Positions 61,598 to 64,000 of a stretch of 64,000 bases of DNA are shown piece by piece. The stretch is from NCBI RefSeq assembly GCF_014534685.1, contig NZ_JACVVX010000002.1, positions 62,001 through 126,000 of the forward strand, read 5' to 3'. The translations under genes and the position numbers were made by a program. The DNA comes from Oryzicola mucosus. Lineage in GTDB: Bacteria; Pseudomonadota; Alphaproteobacteria; Rhizobiales; Rhizobiaceae. Under the pieces are notes generated by a model, which was not told the origin of the DNA, made no database searches, and saw only the letters and a program-made list of their open reading frames with translations. How positions within the stretch are numbered: the first letter of the stretch is position 1; the number at the start of each line of letters is the position of its first letter.

Positions 61598-62036
61598 GTA
61601 TGACGATCCATCAGGCAAATTTCGATGGTGACCTTGGCTCTTTCGCGGCTTGAAGATCAAGACTGCACCATCCAGTTTGCATATCTCCGGCGAGCCGCTA
61701 TCTCCAGTCACGGATGCGATCTTGCGCAACTGCCCTGTCTGACGAAACTTTATGTCGCCAAGGCTTGGGCAAATTTGTGAATCAGTCTTGTAACGCCAAT
61801 GGAATTCTGGCATACAAAATTTAGGACAGTAGTGCTGTCTTATTTTGTCCGACACACTCCATCCGGATTGGCGTAAAATGCGCTCGTCCGGTTTCGGTGT
61901 GCCGGGTAGAGGAGTCGGGCTGCGCATTTCGCGTCAGCCTCAGTTTTTCGAAATGTCGAGTCCGGAGATGGGCCACCCAAACAGGCCAGCCATCGCGGTA
62001 CATGACGCCCGAAAGGGCTGCAACGGAGGAAGGACG
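61598..62036. other. Divergent region before gltB
   Basis: This 439-base gap contains no convincing gene. It is more AT-rich than the flanks in 61780-61850, where promoters are expected, and holds the palindrome at 61822-61842. A GGAGGAAGGACG ribosome site precedes gltB. The short minus-strand frames crossing the gap look non-coding. Confidence 0.5.
61822..61842. promoter_or_regulatory. Palindromic operator candidate
   Basis: TAGGACAG, five bases, CTGTCTTA is an inverted repeat with one mismatch, about 195 bases upstream of gltB and 225 upstream of the aldolase gene. It resembles a dimer-binding site. The regulator is unknown. Confidence 0.45.

Positions 62037-64000
<1,964 letters not shown>

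Overview
The window reads as chromosomal DNA from a high-GC alphaproteobacterium of the order Hyphomicrobiales (Rhizobiales), most likely a Mesorhizobium-like member of the Phyllobacteriaceae. That placement is inferred from gene content: a dmeR-dmeF metal efflux pair, a ROSE-controlled small heat-shock gene, a cpdR / N-formylglutamate amidohydrolase / small RNA / inositol-monophosphatase block like that of Sinorhizobium, split pntAA-pntAB-pntB, a soxBDAG operon, and many short palindromic intergenic repeats. There is no transposase, prophage, rRNA or CRISPR array. Both ends cut genes: a lipoprotein at the left and gltB at the right.

Layout. 1-8.3 kb: lipoprotein fragment, fused indolepyruvate:ferredoxin oxidoreductase, a membrane GGDEF-EAL protein, an N-acyl amino acid synthase (FeeM)-like acyltransferase, and a Crp/Fnr regulator. 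8.6-16.8 kb: an operon of an acyl-CoA ligase and a complete branched-chain-amino-acid-type ABC importer, with a DUF3096 peptide and a DUF559 nuclease-fold cassette between inverted repeats inside it. 17-21.3 kb: aa3-oxidase subunit IV and proton-translocating transhydrogenase, with a secreted-protein gene inside the operon and an AT-hook-like tail on PntAA. 21.5-24.8 kb: TPR lipoprotein, rpsU, small membrane protein, MFS exporter. 24.9-30.6 kb: sarcosine oxidase soxBDAG, invaded twice by inverted repeat pairs. 30.6-34.4 kb: small acidic protein, secreted peptide and TetR regulator, dmeRF, MaoC hydratase. 34.5-38.8 kb: RND efflux pump.

39-48 kb: a catabolic island consisting of an RpiR regulator, an N-formylglutamate amidohydrolase-family enzyme, a TRAP transporter, a PuuA-type glutamine synthetase, an aldehyde dehydrogenase and an iron alcohol dehydrogenase. 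Together they look like uptake and gamma-glutamyl-protected oxidation of an amine or amino alcohol. 48.3-52.2 kb: a four-gene ABC importer of the polyamine/iron/phosphonate type. 52.3-55.7 kb: DMT transporter, secreted protein, and an RTX protein with three internal modules. 55.9-64 kb: tRNA-Val(GAC), cpdR, a second N-formylglutamate amidohydrolase homologue, an mmgR-like sRNA, hisN-type phosphatase, alpha/beta hydrolase, hsp20 with RpoH promoter and ROSE thermometer, threonine aldolase, and the start of gltB.

Most genes are ordinary household, transport or catabolic genes. The features most worth a second look are the DUF559 cassette in the ABC operon, the recurrent inverted-pair repeats, the AT-hook-like tail of PntAA, the putative gamma-glutamyl pathway island, the triplicate palindromic operators near the TetR gene, and the sRNA between the amidohydrolase and hisN. 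All functional names come from motif recognition by eye, without database searches.
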